A stretch of DNA of 64,000 nt from Nonomuraea rubra (GCF_014207985.1 NZ_JACHMI010000001.1:9097001-9161000), one strand, 5' to 3'; positions 25,126 through 34,356 are shown, counted from the stretch's first letter. The notes: a model not told the origin generated them from the sequence alone. Numbers and translations: made by a program.

Positions 25126-27363
25126 TTACTTGAACCGGCGCAGGCGGAGGCTGTTGCTCACCACGAACACGCTGGAGAACGCCATCGCGGCGCCCGCGAT
25201 CATCGGGTTGAGCAGGCCGAGTGCCGCCAGCGGCAGGGCGGCCACGTTGTAGGCGAACGCCCAGAACAGGTTGCCCTTGATCGTCGACAGGGTACGGCGG
25301 GACAGCCTGATCGCGTCGGCCGCCACCCGCAGGTCACCCCTGACCAGGGTCAGGTCACTCGCCTCGATGGCGGCGTCGGTACCGGTGCCCATCGCGAGCC
25401 CGAGGTCGGCCTGGGCCAGTGCGGCGGCGTCGTTGACCCCGTCGCCCACCATGGCCACGACCCTGCCCTCCGACTGCAGCTCCTTGACCACGTCCACCTT
25501 GTCGGCGGGCAGGACCTCGGCGATCACCTCGTCGATGCCCACCTCGGCCGCCACGGTCTTGGCCACGGCCTCGTTGTCGCCGGTCAGCAGCACGGGGGTG
25601 AGCCCGAGCGCGCGGAGCCGGGTGATGGCCTCCTTGCTGGTCGGCTTGACCACATCGGCCACCACGAGCACCGCGCGGGCCTGGCCGTCCCAGCCGACCG
25701 CGACCGCGGTACGGCCGGCGGCCTGCGCGGCATGCAGGGAACGCTCCAGCTCCGGGGTCAGGTGCTGGGACCACTCCTCCAACAGCCGGGGGCGTCCGAC
25801 CAGAACGGCGTGGCCGTCCACGATGCCCTGGACACCGAGGCCCTCGACGTTGGCGAAGTCCTCAGGGGTGGGCAGCTCGCCGACACGGGCCGTGGCGCCC
25901 TTGGCGACGGCCTGGGCGATGGGGTGCTCGGAGGCGTGCTCCAGCGCGCCGGCCAGGCGCAGCACCTCGGCCTCGTCCTCACCGTCGGCGACGTGGACGC
26001 CGGTGAGGGTCATGCGACCCTCGGTGACCGTGCCGGTCTTGTCCAGCACCACCATGTCGATCCTGCGGGTGGACTCCAGCACCTCAGGACCCTTGATCAG
26101 GATGCCGAGCTGGGCGCCCCTGCCCGTGCCGACCAGCAGCGCCGTCGGCGTGGCCAGGCCGAGCGCGCAGGGGCAGGCGATGATCAGGACCGCGACCGCG
26201 GCGGTGAACGCCGCGCCGACGCCGTCGCCGGTGCCGAGCCAGAAGCCGAGCGTGCCGAGGGCCAGCGCGATCACAATCGGAACGAAGATCCCGGAGATGC
26301 GGTCGGCCAGCCGCTGCACGGCCGCTTTGCCGGTCTGGGCGTCCTCCACGAGCTTGGCCATCTGGGCGAGCTGGGTGTCGGCGCCGACCCGGGTGGCGCG
26401 CACGACGAGCCTGCCGCCGGCGTTCACGGTGGCGCCGGTGACGGCGTCGCCCGTCCGGACCTCCACCGGCACGGACTCGCCGGTCAGCATGGAGGCGTCG
26501 ACCGCCGACGTGCCCTCCTCGATGACACCGTCCGTGGCGATCTTCTCGCCGGGCCGGACGACGAACCTGTCCCCCACCGTCAGCTGCTCGGCCGGGATGC
26601 GCGCCTCCACCCCGTCGCGCAGCACCGCGACGTCCTTGGCTCCGAGCTCCAGCAGCGCGCGGAGCGCGGCACCCGCCCGCCTCTTGGAGCGGGACTCGAA
26701 GTAGCGCCCGGCCAGGATGAACGCGGTGACGCCCGCCGCGGCTTCCAGGTAGATGTTGCCGGAGCCGTCGGTGCGCTCGATGGTGAACGCGAACGGGTGC
26801 GTCATGCCCGGCGTGCCCGCCGTGCCGAAGAACAGGGCCCACAGGGACCAGCCGAGCGCGGCGATGGTGCCCAGCGAGATCAGCGTGTCCATGGTGGCGG
26901 CGCCGTGCCGCAGGTTGGTCCAGGCGGCCTTGTGGAACGGCCAGCCGGCGTACACCACCACCGGCGCGGCCAGCACCAGCGACAGCCACTGCCAGTTGGT
27001 GAACTGCAGCGGCGGGATCATCGCCATCGCGATCACCGGCACCGCGAGTACCACCGAGGTGATGAGGCGGTTGCGCAGCGGCCGGAGTTCGTCCTCCGGC
27101 TCCTGCTCGGCCGCCTCCGCCTTCGGCGGGGCGGGCAGCGCGGCGGTGTAACCGGCCTTCTCCACCTCGGCGATCAGCTGCTGCGGGTCCACTCCTTCGG
27201 GGAAGGAGACCTTCGCCTTCTCCGTGGCGTAGTTGACCGTCGCGGTCACGCCGTCCAGCTTGTTCAGCTTGCGCTCGATGCGGTTGGCGCAGGAGGCGCA
27301 GGTCATGCCGCCGATCGAGAGTTCGACCGCGTTCTGCCGGTCATCGGTGACCGAGGTCATCAC
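25126..27363 (-). CDS. copA: Copper-exporting P1B-type ATPase
   Basis: 745 residues. An N-terminal heavy-metal domain has GMTCASC. About eight membrane helices carry the CPC ion site ([13 protein letters not shown]). The actuator domain has TGES, the phosphorylation site is DKTGTVT, the nucleotide-binding HP motif is EHPIAQA, and [10 protein letters not shown] is in the hinge. The last helix holds the PIB-1 signature residues ([26 protein letters not shown]). Together these define a Cu(I) exporter. It is the last gene of csoR-copZ-secreted protein-copA; the start lies 18 bp after the preceding stop. Probably derepressed by copper through CsoR. Confidence 0.95.
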   Translation of the reverse strand: MMTSVTDDRQNAVELSIGGMTCASCANRIERKLNKLDGVTATVNYATEKAKVSFPEGVDPQQLIAEVEKAGYTAALPAPPKAEAAEQEPEDELRPLRNRLITSVVLAVPVIAMAMIPPLQFTNWQWLSLVLAAPVVVYAGWPFHKAAWTNLRHGAATMDTLISLGTIAALGWSLWALFFGTAGTPGMTHPFAFTIERTDGSGNIYLEAAAGVTAFILAGRYFESRSKRRAGAALRALLELGAKDVAVLRDGVEARIPAEQLTVGDRFVVRPGEKIATDGVIEEGTSAVDASMLTGESVPVEVRTGDAVTGATVNAGGRLVVRATRVGADTQLAQMAKLVEDAQTGKAAVQRLADRISGIFVPIVIALALGTLGFWLGTGDGVGAAFTAAVAVLIIACPCALGLATPTALLVGTGRGAQLGILIKGPEVLESTRRIDMVVLDKTGTVTEGRMTLTGVHVADGEDEAEVLRLAGALEHASEHPIAQAVAKGATARVGELPTPEDFANVEGLGVQGIVDGHAVLVGRPRLLEEWSQHLTPELERSLHAAQAAGRTAVAVGWDGQARAVLVVADVVKPTSKEAITRLRALGLTPVLLTGDNEAVAKTVAAEVGIDEVIAEVLPADKVDVVKELQSEGRVVAMVGDGVNDAAALAQADLGLAMGTGTDAAIEASDLTLVRGDLRVAADAIRLSRRTLSTIKGNLFWAFAYNVAALPLAALGLLNPMIAGAAMAFSSVFVVSNSLRLRRFK

Positions 27364-27381
27364 CGTGCTCCTTTCTCTCGT

Positions 27382-28353
27382 TCAGTGGCTGTGGCCGTCG
27401 GCGTCGTGCCCGCTCGGGGTGGCCGTCGGAGCCGCCTTGGGAAGGGTGGGCTGCTCTCCGGCGCCGAGGGTGAAGTCGGCGGTGCGGACCTTGCCGTCGT
27501 GCTGGAAGTCCAGGAACAGGCGGTAGTCGCCGGTGCTGGGCACTTCGGCGTAGAAGACGATCTCGGGGCCCGCCGGGGTCTTGCCGTCGCCGGGCTCGCC
27601 GTCGGGGTGGACGTGCAGGTAGGCGAGGTCCCTGGCGCGCAGGGCGACCAGGTGGCCGTAGGCGCCGAGGTAGGGCTGCAGGTCGGTGACGGGCTTGCCG
27701 TCCTTGGCGACCTTGAGGGTGAGCTTGCTCGACTGCCCGGGGGTCAGGTCGCCGTCGAGGGTGACGGTGTAGCCGTCCACGGTCGCGGTGCGGCTCTCCT
27801 CGGGCAGGGCCTTGGGCTCGTAGTCGCCCGCCACTGCCAGGTCCGTGCCCAGGGTCAGGGCCTGGCCGCCGGTCGGGACGAAGTCGGCGAACGCGCGGTA
27901 CAGGCCGGCGTCCGGCAGCGTCAGCTTGACCGACCAGACGCCGTCGCCCGCCTCGGCGGGGTGCAGGTGCTGGAAGCTGCCCAGGTCGCGGGAGACCACG
28001 ATGAAGTGCAGCTTCTTGTCGTGCTCGACCTGGTAGTCGGTGACCGGTTTGCCGTCGGGGCCGGTCACGGTGAACTGGAAGTCTGTGGCCTCACCGGGCT
28101 TGATCGTTTCGGTGAGCGGGACGAGGGTGTACCCGTTCTCGGACACTTGGAGCCCCCCAGGGGTATCACTGTCTGCCTGCTGGGTGGCGTGCTGGTCGTG
28201 TTCGGCGCTCGCGACAGGGGCTGCGGTCATCGCGCTGTGGTCCTCGGCCGCCGGCGTCCCGATGGGGCCCACCGCCTTGCCCGCGCCCAGGGCGCCGCCG
28301 AAGACGACGGCCAGTCCCAGGACGTAGGCGCCGAGCTTGGCCGCCGCGTTCAC
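27382..28353 (-). CDS. Exported copper-operon protein (YtkA-like tandem beta domains)
   Basis: 323 residues. A single N-terminal membrane segment (LGAYVLGLAVVFGGALGAGKAVG) anchors or exports it, and both ends are His-rich (EDHSAMT, AEHDQHATQQ; GHDADGHSH at the C-terminus). The body has two repeated beta-sandwich-like units: PGEATDFQFTVTGPDGKPVTDYQ with HDKKLHFIVVSRDLGSFQHLHP, and PGQSSKLTLKVAKDGKPVTDLQ with GHLVALRARDLAYLHVHP. The repeated H-L-H-P/H-V-H-P motifs suggest two metal sites. It overlaps copZ by 4 bases. A role in extracytoplasmic copper binding is inferred from operon and motifs. Confidence 0.75.
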   Translation of the reverse strand: MNAAAKLGAYVLGLAVVFGGALGAGKAVGPIGTPAAEDHSAMTAAPVASAEHDQHATQQADSDTPGGLQVSENGYTLVPLTETIKPGEATDFQFTVTGPDGKPVTDYQVEHDKKLHFIVVSRDLGSFQHLHPAEAGDGVWSVKLTLPDAGLYRAFADFVPTGGQALTLGTDLAVAGDYEPKALPEESRTATVDGYTVTLDGDLTPGQSSKLTLKVAKDGKPVTDLQPYLGAYGHLVALRARDLAYLHVHPDGEPGDGKTPAGPEIVFYAEVPSTGDYRLFLDFQHDGKVRTADFTLGAGEQPTLPKAAPTATPSGHDADGHSH

Positions 28354-28562
28354 GACTGATTCGCCACTTCGTATCCGGCCTCCTCGACGGCGGCAATGAT
28401 CTTCGCCGCGTCGACGGGGCCGTCGCTGTCAACGGTCAGCAGCCCGGTGGCCAGGTCCACCTCGACGCCGGTCACACCGGCGACTTCGCCGACCTCTTCC
28501 TTGACCGAGCTGACGCAGTGGCCGCAGGTCATGCCCTTGACGGTGTAGGTGCTGGTGCTCAT
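28350..28562 (-). CDS. copZ: Copper chaperone (heavy-metal-associated domain)
   Basis: 70 residues, a single HMA domain with the copper motif GMTCGHC at residues ~10-16 and the usual ferredoxin-like pattern ending EEAGYEVA. It carries Cu(I) to CopA. Start 28562 has GGAGAG upstream; it lies 22 bp after csoR, and its stop overlaps the next gene (ATGA). Small and complete. Confidence 0.92.
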   Translation of the reverse strand: MSTSTYTVKGMTCGHCVSSVKEEVGEVAGVTGVEVDLATGLLTVDSDGPVDAAKIIAAVEEAGYEVANQS

Positions 28563-28584
28563 AGCGATCTCTCCTTCAATCCAG

Positions 28585-28866
28585 TCAGGAACGGACAAGT
28601 CTGGCGATGGCGTCGGAGGCTTCCTTGACCTTCGCCTCCGCCTCGGGGCCGCCCTTCTGGGTGGCCTCGGCGACGCAGTGGGCCAGGTGCTCCTCCAGCA
28701 GCGACAGCGAGAACGCCTTGAGCGCGCTGGTCGCCGCGGACACCTGGGTCAGGATGTCGATGCAGTACTTGTCCTCGTCGACCATGCGCTGCAGGCCGCG
28801 AACCTGCCCCTCGATGCGGCGCAGGCGCATCGCGTGGTCCTGCTTGTTTCCGGTGTATCCGGCCAT
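28585..28866 (-). CDS. csoR: Copper-sensing repressor
   Basis: 93 residues, all-helical DUF156 family. The Cu(I) ligands are in place: Cys in DKYCIDILTQ, then His and Cys in EEHLAHCV, the C-H-C arrangement of CsoR (not the CstR or RcnR pattern). RLRRIEGQVRGLQRM is the conserved N-terminal DNA-contacting helix. It begins the copper operon, and a textbook box lies 37 bp upstream of its start (28903-28922). Apo-CsoR should repress, and Cu(I) binding should release. Confidence 0.93.
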   Translation of the reverse strand: MAGYTGNKQDHAMRLRRIEGQVRGLQRMVDEDKYCIDILTQVSAATSALKAFSLSLLEEHLAHCVAEATQKGGPEAEAKVKEASDAIARLVRS

Positions 28867-28902
28867 GTCCAGCCCTCCCATCGGTTCGTCGCCGGGAATA
28901 AC

Positions 28903-28922
28903 ACCATACCCCCCTATGGTAT
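28903..28922. promoter_or_regulatory. CsoR operator of the copper operon
   Basis: ACCATA-CCCCCC-TATGGT (28903-28920) is a perfect dyad around a C-run, the classic CsoR box style. Written as the recurring motif it is ATACC-CCCCTAT-GGTAT at 28906-28922. It lies just upstream of csoR. Confidence 0.8.
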
Positions 28923-28989
28923 TCCCAGCAAGCGGGCGACCGGTGAGAGCCGGGCACGCGCGTCGAACCACGAGATTCGGGAGATTCAG

Positions 28990-29661
28990 ACGCCGCACAT
29001 CATCCGCAGGCCAGGCGTACCGGGAGGGACGAGGCTCGCCGCCTTCCTCGCCGCGGTCCACGTCGCCAACGACGCCATCACCGCGATGCTGGGCGCCCCG
29101 CTCCCCACCTTGCAGGCCCGGTTCGGGCTGGGGCCGGCGATCCTGGCCCTGATCGTCGCGGTCCATTCGATCGCGTCGTAGGTGACACAGCCGTTCTTCG
29201 GCACGGTGGCCGGGGTACGCAGTTTGCGGCTGGTCGGCGCCATCGGTGTGCTGCCGGCCTCGCCGTTCCTGAGCCTGATCGGCGGCGTCCTGGCACCACG
29301 CCTGGGACACCGGCGGGTGCTGACCGGCTCCCTGATGGCCGCGGCCGTGCCGCTGCTCGCGGTGGCCTGGCTGGAGCCCGGCGGTGTGCCGTACTTCACC
29401 GCGGCCGCTCTGGCAGGTGCGTTCCTGTACCTGAGCAGCCCGATCAACGTGGTGATCGCGCACCCTGCGGCGGCAGCCGGGACCGTTCTGGGTCTGTCGG
29501 CCGCTCCCGCGGGCGCGCTGTACGTGGTGCTGGGCTGGGTCCAGGAGCTCATCGGCCTCACAGCCGGCATGACCATCGGTTTCGCGCTCGTCATTCCGTC
29601 GGCTGCGATCTCCCTCGCCGCGCGCCGGCGGCACCGATGGCACTTGACAGATACCCCCTAG
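28990..29661 (+). pseudogene. MFS transporter of the fosmidomycin-resistance type, with internal stop and deletion
   Basis: The frame reads TRLAAFLAAVHVANDAITAMLGAPLPTLQARFGLGPAILALIVAVHSIAS, then a TAG at 29179. It continues in the same frame as TQPFFGTVAGV, and then jumps to late membrane segments (GGVLAPRLGHRRVLTGSLMAAAV, SAAPAGALYVVLGWVQELIGLTAGM) and a stop at 29661. The first helix and FxTVA pattern match Fsr-like MFS proteins of ~400 residues; only ~220 codons remain, so an internal block is lost as well. It may once have been controlled by the csoR-side box. Confidence 0.65.
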
Positions 29662-29740
29662 TGGTATTCATTGGCTCTCCGATACCCCCGGGCCGTATAC
29701 CGGAGCGGCAGTCGGGCTCGCTCATACCGTACCCGGGTAT
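29651..29740. promoter_or_regulatory. Three CsoR-type boxes before the DHA2 MFS gene
   Basis: ATACC-CCCTAGT-GGTAT (29651-29667) has both arms perfect. ATACC-CCCGGGC-CGTAT (29682-29698) has nine of ten arm bases. ATACC-GTACCCG-GGTAT (29724-29740) has both arms perfect and holds the palindrome TACCCGGGTA. All three share the 5-7-5 layout of the csoR operator and end 18 bp before the MFS start. Confidence 0.65.
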
Positions 29741-29758
29741 TGAACAGAAGGCATGCTC

Positions 29759-31180
29759 ATGAACGCACCATCCCCCCGGCGCTGGGCCGCGCTGGCCCTG
29801 ATCGCCACGGCCCAGTTCATCGTGATCATGGACACGTCGATCATCGGCGTGGCCCTGCCCCGCATCCAGCAGGACCTCGGCTTCTCCCAGGAGAACCTGT
29901 CCTGGGTGTTCAACGCCTACGTCGTCGCCTTCGGCGGCCTGCTCCTGCTGGGCGGGCGCCTGTCGGACCTGTTCGGCGCCCGCCGCCTCTTCGGAGCCGG
30001 CTGGGGCATCCTGCTCGCCGGCTCGCTCGTCGCCGGCATCGCCCCCGAGGTGTGGGTCGAGCTCGCCGGCCGGGTGATCCAGGGAGCCGGCGCCGCCCTC
30101 ATCGCGCCGTCCGCCCTCACTCTGCTCATGATGCTCTTCGGGCACGACCCCAGGGAGCTCACCAAGGCCATGGCCCTGTACGGCGCCGCCGCCCCGGCAG
30201 GCGGCACCGCAGGCGTCTTCCTCGGCGGCGTCATCACCGAGTACCTGAGCTGGCCCTGGGTCTTCTACATCAACATCCCCATCGCCGTCGTCGCGCTGCT
30301 GGCCAACAAGCCGCTCATGCCCGCCGCTCCCCCGCAGCGGGGCTCCGTGGACGTGGCCGGCGCACTGACCGTCACCGCCGGCCTGGCCGCCGCCGTCTAC
30401 GCGATCGTCCGCGCGCCCGAAGTCGGCTGGGGCGCTGCACAGACCTGGCTCGTCCTGGCCGTGGCCGTGGCCCTGCTCGGCGCGTTCGTCGCGATCCAGG
30501 CCCGCCGCCGCGAGCCGCTGATGCGCCTGTCCATCTTCCGCACCCCGAACCTGGCCGCCGCCAACCTGACGCAGCTCCTGCTGGGCGGCGCGTGGATCCC
30601 GATGTGGTTCTTCCTCAACCTCTACCTGCAGCAGGTCCTCGGCTACAGCGCCTTCCCCAGCGGCGCCGCCCTGGTCCCGATGACCGTGCTCATCATGATC
30701 GGCATGATCGTCGTGGCGCCGCGGGCCATCGGCCGCTTCGGCCCCAAGACCACCACCGTCACCGGCCTCGTCCTGCTCACCGCCGGCATGGCCTGGCTCT
30801 CACTGATCAGCCCGGACGGCAGCTTCGCCACCGACGTCCTGCCCGCCGGCCTCGTCGCCGCCCTCGGCATGTCGCTGGCCTTCATCCCCTCCCTCGGCAC
30901 CGCCATCTCCTCCGCCCGCCCGGAGGAAGGCGGCCTGGCCTCGGGCATCGTCAACACCAGCTACCAGGTCGGCTCCGCACTCGGCCTGGCCGCGATGACC
31001 GCCGTGGCCGCCGCCAACGGGGCCGCGCAACTGGGCGACCTGCCCGCGCTGACCGGCGGCTTCTCCGCCGCCTTCGTCGGAGCGGCGGGCATCGCCGCCG
31101 CCGGCGCCCTGCTCGCCGGCCTCACCCTGCGCTCCCACCAGCCCCAGCCGGCCGAGCCCGGCTCCGCCACCGCCCGCTGA
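29759..31180 (+). CDS. MFS efflux transporter of the DHA2 (EmrB/QacA) type
   Basis: 473 residues, about 14 membrane helices. Helix 1 has FIVIMDTSIIGVALPRIQQDLG with the conserved Asp of motif D1. Motif A is LSDLFGARRLF; motif C region reads GGTAGVFLGGVITEYLSWPWVFYINIP. I prefer the ATG at 29759, which has AGAAGG seven bases upstream, over 29753. It probably exports drugs or metabolites by proton antiport. Three CsoR-type boxes upstream suggest metal- or thiol-linked control, unusual for this family. Followed by a USP gene 19 bp downstream. Confidence 0.85.
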   Translation: MNAPSPRRWAALALIATAQFIVIMDTSIIGVALPRIQQDLGFSQENLSWVFNAYVVAFGGLLLLGGRLSDLFGARRLFGAGWGILLAGSLVAGIAPEVWVELAGRVIQGAGAALIAPSALTLLMMLFGHDPRELTKAMALYGAAAPAGGTAGVFLGGVITEYLSWPWVFYINIPIAVVALLANKPLMPAAPPQRGSVDVAGALTVTAGLAAAVYAIVRAPEVGWGAAQTWLVLAVAVALLGAFVAIQARRREPLMRLSIFRTPNLAAANLTQLLLGGAWIPMWFFLNLYLQQVLGYSAFPSGAALVPMTVLIMIGMIVVAPRAIGRFGPKTTTVTGLVLLTAGMAWLSLISPDGSFATDVLPAGLVAALGMSLAFIPSLGTAISSARPEEGGLASGIVNTSYQVGSALGLAAMTAVAAANGAAQLGDLPALTGGFSAAFVGAAGIAAAGALLAGLTLRSHQPQPAEPGSATAR

Positions 31181-31199
31181 ACTCCCCAAGGAGCATCCC

Positions 31200-31689
31200 A
31201 TGACCGGCATCGCACCGATCCTCATCGCCTACGACGGCTCCCCCGACGCGCGCCACGCCATCGAGGAGACCGCCCGGCTCTTCCCGAGGGCTATCGCGGT
31301 CGTTCTCTACGCCCGCCGGCCGCTGGGGAGCCTTGCTGCCCACCTGGAGGGCCACCCCCGCGCTGGAAGACCTGCGCGACATCGACGCCAAGACCTTCGA
31401 CGCCTCGGAACGGCCGGCCACCGAGGGCGCCGATCACGCTCGCCGCCGGGGACTGAGGGCCGAACCGCGGGTCGCCTCGATCCCCGAGGAGAGTGCCGCC
31501 AAGGCCATCGTGGACGTCGCGGAGGAGATCGACGCCTCGCTCGTCGTGATGGACTCACGTGGCCGGCAAGGGCTGCGGGCACTCCTCGCGGGCAGCACCT
31601 CCACCCACGTCATGCACATCTCGGGCAGGCCCACCCTGGTCATCCCGTCCAAAACCCTGGCGGAGGCTCGCCGTCTCGCCCAGCACTGA
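31200..31689 (+). pseudogene. Universal stress protein, one frameshift
   Basis: The start at 31200 has AAGGAGC upstream: IAPILIAYDGSPDARHAIEETARLFPRAIAVVLYA is the USP first strand and helix. Near 31340 the frame changes, and the protein resumes as ALEDLRDIDAKTFDASERPATEGADHARRRGLRAEP and the ATP-binding end DASLVVMDSRGRQGLRALLAGSTSTHVMHISGRPTLVIP (G-x2-G-x9-G(S/T) motif variant). With one base corrected it is a full ~160-residue UspA domain, so either a recent mutation or a sequencing error. It likely followed the MFS gene in one transcript. Confidence 0.65.
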
Positions 31690-31711
31690 AGTGCCTGTTG
31701 CACGCATCAGG

Positions 31712-31742
31712 ACCCCGGCTCCGGAATTCCAGAAGCCGGGGT
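31712..31742 (+). terminator. Hairpin terminator after the USP gene
   Basis: ACCCCGGCT (31712-31720) and AGCCGGGGT (31734-31742) form a perfect 9-bp stem with a 13-base loop that can pair further (CCGGAATTCC). There is no T-tract. It ends the MFS-USP transcript. Confidence 0.55.
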
Positions 31743-31850
31743 GCGTCGTCTGATCGTCGGATCCAGGGATCGGCCGGTTCTCACGTGGCCTTTCAACACC
31801 AATCTCCTCGGAAGGCCAAGTCGCTGAGAGCCACGAAGCACACCCATCTA

Positions 31851-31876
31851 GTTGTGCCGTACAACAAGATAGTTGT
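31851..31876. promoter_or_regulatory. MarR autoregulatory operator
   Basis: GTTGT-GCCGT-ACAAC (31851-31865) is a perfect inverted repeat, followed by another GTTGT at 31872. It is an AT-richer island 12 bp before the marR-type start, typical of a MarR operator that overlaps the promoter. Confidence 0.6.
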
Positions 31877-31887
31877 ATGGTCGAACC

Positions 31888-32316
31888 ATGACGGATGGGC
31901 GTGATCTTCAGGAGGCCGTGGCCCGGTTCGTCCGGGCATTCGGCCTGCACCAGCCCGACCAGACCCCCTGCGGACGGCCGATCCCGGTGTCGGAGGCGCA
32001 CGCGCTGGGCGAGCTGGCCAGGGACGGCGCGTTGCGGCAAAGCGAGCTTTCGCATCGGCTGCGCCTGGAGAAGAGCACCACCAGCCGCCTCGTCACGCAG
32101 CTCATCAACCGCGGCTGGGCCGAGCGCATCCCGGCCCCGGACGACGGGCGCGGGGTGCTGGTCCAGCTCACTCCCGCTGGAACGAAGGCCGCCGACCAAC
32201 TGGCCAAGGCCAGAGCCGCGCGCTTCTCCGCGGTCTTGAACCGCGTGCCGGAGAGCGAACGCGCCGGCGTTCTGAACGCCCTGGAAACCCTCACGGAGGC
32301 ACTGGATGATCCTTAG
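31888..32316 (+). CDS. MarR-family regulator
   Basis: 142 residues from the ATG at 31888. The winged helix is clear: EAHALGELARDGALRQSELSHRLRLEKSTTSRLVTQLINRGWAERIPAPDDGRGVLVQLT, with the DGR-x-x-x wing. It is one of the forms with a conserved Cys (TPCGRP) near the N-terminus that might sense oxidants (inference). No good ribosome binding site precedes it, so translation may be near-leaderless from a promoter inside the operator. It overlaps the next gene by 11 bases. Confidence 0.85.
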   Translation: MTDGRDLQEAVARFVRAFGLHQPDQTPCGRPIPVSEAHALGELARDGALRQSELSHRLRLEKSTTSRLVTQLINRGWAERIPAPDDGRGVLVQLTPAGTKAADQLAKARAARFSAVLNRVPESERAGVLNALETLTEALDDP

Positions 32317-32821
32317 GAAGCGACGCGTCCCCCTACTGCTGGCCGGCCTGGCGCTGATCGGCGCCGCATCGGCCGGATACCTGCTCGTCGGCCGGAACGA
32401 ACCACAAGCGCTGGCCGCCCGTCAGGCGGAGATCGCGGCCAAGAGCCGACAGGTCATGCCGTTCGACCTTGAACGCACCACGCACCGCTTCGCCAAATCA
32501 GCCACCGGCGGCCTGCAAACCGTCACCTCCGACGATCCTTCCGACGCGCAGCAGGTCAAGCTCATCCGCGAGCACCTGGCCAAGGAGGCCACGGGCTTCA
32601 GCAAGGGCGACTACGGCGACCCCGCGTCCATCCACGGCGGTGAGATGCCCGGCCTGCTTGAGCTGGAACAGGGCCATGATCGGATCGACATCGGCTATGC
32701 CGACACCCCCGCCGGCGCCCAAATCGCCTACACCACCACCGACCCGTCCCTGATCAAGGCGCTGCACGCCTGGTTCGACGCCCAGGTCACCGACCACGGC
32801 AGCCACGCCGAACACGGCTGA
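32306..32821 (+). CDS. Exported protein of unknown function
   Basis: 171 residues with an N-terminal membrane/signal segment (RRVPLLLAGLALIGAASAGYLLVG). The conserved body reads QVMPFDLERTTHRFAKSATGGLQTVTSDDP, LIREHLAKEATGFSKGDYGDPASIHGGEMPGL, and SLIKALHAWFDAQVTDHGSHAEHG. Similar proteins occur widely in actinobacteria and are sometimes mislabelled as aspartate carbamoyltransferase; I know of no tested function. The His/Asp pairs (THRF, IHGGEMP, DHGSHAEHG) could bind metal. Co-translated with the MarR regulator. Confidence 0.65.
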   Translation: MILRKRRVPLLLAGLALIGAASAGYLLVGRNEPQALAARQAEIAAKSRQVMPFDLERTTHRFAKSATGGLQTVTSDDPSDAQQVKLIREHLAKEATGFSKGDYGDPASIHGGEMPGLLELEQGHDRIDIGYADTPAGAQIAYTTTDPSLIKALHAWFDAQVTDHGSHAEHG

Positions 32822-32901
32822 CTCGCTCCCACCCAGCCCATCCCCGGCTCGTCGAACTAGTGACCCCTCCCACGCCAATCTCGCACCGCAGACCCTCCGA
32901 T

Positions 32902-32918
32902 ATACCTAACCGCCGTAT
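32902..32918. promoter_or_regulatory. Orphan CsoR-type box
   Basis: ATACC-TAACCGC-CGTAT fits the ATACC-N7-GGTAT motif in nine of ten arm bases. No gene starts downstream on the plus strand, and the flanking gene on the other strand ends here, so its target may have been deleted. Confidence 0.35.
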
Positions 32919-33021
32919 GGTTTCTTCGCAACGACGCAGGCCGGCCCGCTACTCAGCCCCGCCTGATCGCCGCAGCCGGATTGTGCTGGCCGGAGGAGGT
33001 CAGGCGCAGTTTTCCGATGCT

Positions 33022-34356
33022 TCACCGCAGTCGGTCATCATTGCTGGATACGGGAGGCTGGCTGGGCAGGGCCGGGAAGTCACGCATGCTGCGCATCGAG
33101 GAAGCGAGCAGGAGCAGCGGGGTGACGGCGAAGAAGGCGGCCAACACCCACATCGCGGCACCGATCCCGAAGGCTGTCGCCAGGACGCCGGCGGTGGCTG
33201 CGCCGAGCGGCACGGTGCCGGAGATGACGAACCGGGAGACCGCCGTGACCCGGCCCAGGAGATGCGCCGGTATGTAGTTCACGCGGAAGGTAGCGGTGAC
33301 GATGCCCGACATCGTGGCGCCGAGCATGACCACGAACGATCCCACCGTGAACAGCGCCAGCCGCCAGCCAGGGCCGCTGGCTGGCAGCAGCAGCATGAAC
33401 GGCGCGGTCACGACATTGACCACCACGTAGGTGCGCGCGCTGCCGAAGCGGGCGACGGCCCGGGACGCGAGCACGGCGCCCAGCAGGCCGCCCAGGCTGG
33501 CGAGGCTGATCAGGCCGCCCACAGTTCCCGGCGCGATACCTTCGGCGCGCACCAGGAAGACGATGCGCAGCGAGAACACGCCGAGCATCCCGAGGTTGAT
33601 CATCGCCGCCACGATGAGCATGGGCAGCATGAACTCGCCGTACTTGAAGTAGCCCAGGCCCTCGCTGAGCTGCCGGAGTATGCCGGGCCGCTCGCCCGCC
33701 GCCGCCCTCGGCTCGGGCGTGGTCCGCAATCTGAGCAGGCAGGCGGCCGAGAAGATGAAGGTGGACGCGTCGATGAGGAGGCCGCCGACCGCTCCGGCCA
33801 CCTCGGTGAGCAGACCGCCGAGGCCCGGGCCGGCGATCTCTGCGGCCGAGGCGCTGGCCTGGAGCCTGGCGTTGCCCTCCATCCGGTCATCCGGGGCCAG
33901 CAGGTGCGGCAAGTAGGCGTTGAATGCCAGGGTGAAGAACATGCTGGACGTGCCGGCGATCAGCACCGCGGCCAGCAACATGGGCACGGTCAGCACACCG
34001 GTCCAGGCGGCGACCGGGACAGCGGTCAGGACCGCGGCGGACACCAGGTTGGCGGACACGAGGATGCGGCGGCGTGGCCAGCGGTCAACCCAGGTGCCGG
34101 CCGGGAGGCCGATCAGGAACCAGGGCAGCCAGCTGGCTGCGGTCAGCAGGGCCACCGTGCCGGTGCTGGCATGCAAGACGGTTATCGCCACGAACGGGAC
34201 GGCCACCGTGGTGATCGCCGAGCCCAACCCGCTGACCGACTCCCCAGCCCACAGCAGGCCGAAGTTCCGGGTGCGGAGCAGGCCGCCCGGCCGCCCTTTC
34301 CTGGCCGCGGTGATGTGCGGCGGAATCCTTGTCTCGCGATCACCCACAGAACTCAC
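33022..34356 (-). CDS. MFS exporter of the EntS-like (MFS_3) type
   Basis: About 444 residues from the GTG at 34356; open sequence upstream to 34467 is not conserved in character. Twelve membrane helices are predicted. LLRTRNFGLLWAGESVSGLGSAITTVAVPFVAITVLHAST is the typical first helix of MFS_3 proteins (siderophore exporter EntS and macrolide efflux relatives). Motif A-like PAGTWVDRWPRRRILVSANL follows, and the second-half motif FRVNYIPAHLLGRVTAVSRF. The cargo is unknown. Single gene, intact. Confidence 0.85.
   Translation of the reverse strand: MSSVGDRETRIPPHITAARKGRPGGLLRTRNFGLLWAGESVSGLGSAITTVAVPFVAITVLHASTGTVALLTAASWLPWFLIGLPAGTWVDRWPRRRILVSANLVSAAVLTAVPVAAWTGVLTVPMLLAAVLIAGTSSMFFTLAFNAYLPHLLAPDDRMEGNARLQASASAAEIAGPGLGGLLTEVAGAVGGLLIDASTFIFSAACLLRLRTTPEPRAAAGERPGILRQLSEGLGYFKYGEFMLPMLIVAAMINLGMLGVFSLRIVFLVRAEGIAPGTVGGLISLASLGGLLGAVLASRAVARFGSARTYVVVNVVTAPFMLLLPASGPGWRLALFTVGSFVVMLGATMSGIVTATFRVNYIPAHLLGRVTAVSRFVISGTVPLGAATAGVLATAFGIGAAMWVLAAFFAVTPLLLLASSMRSMRDFPALPSQPPVSSNDDRLR

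Noticed and set aside
24802..28359. A 1185-codon plus-strand open frame
   Set aside because: It is the complement of the copA/copper operon; composition is typical of an antisense frame in GC-rich DNA, and no domain is recognisable.
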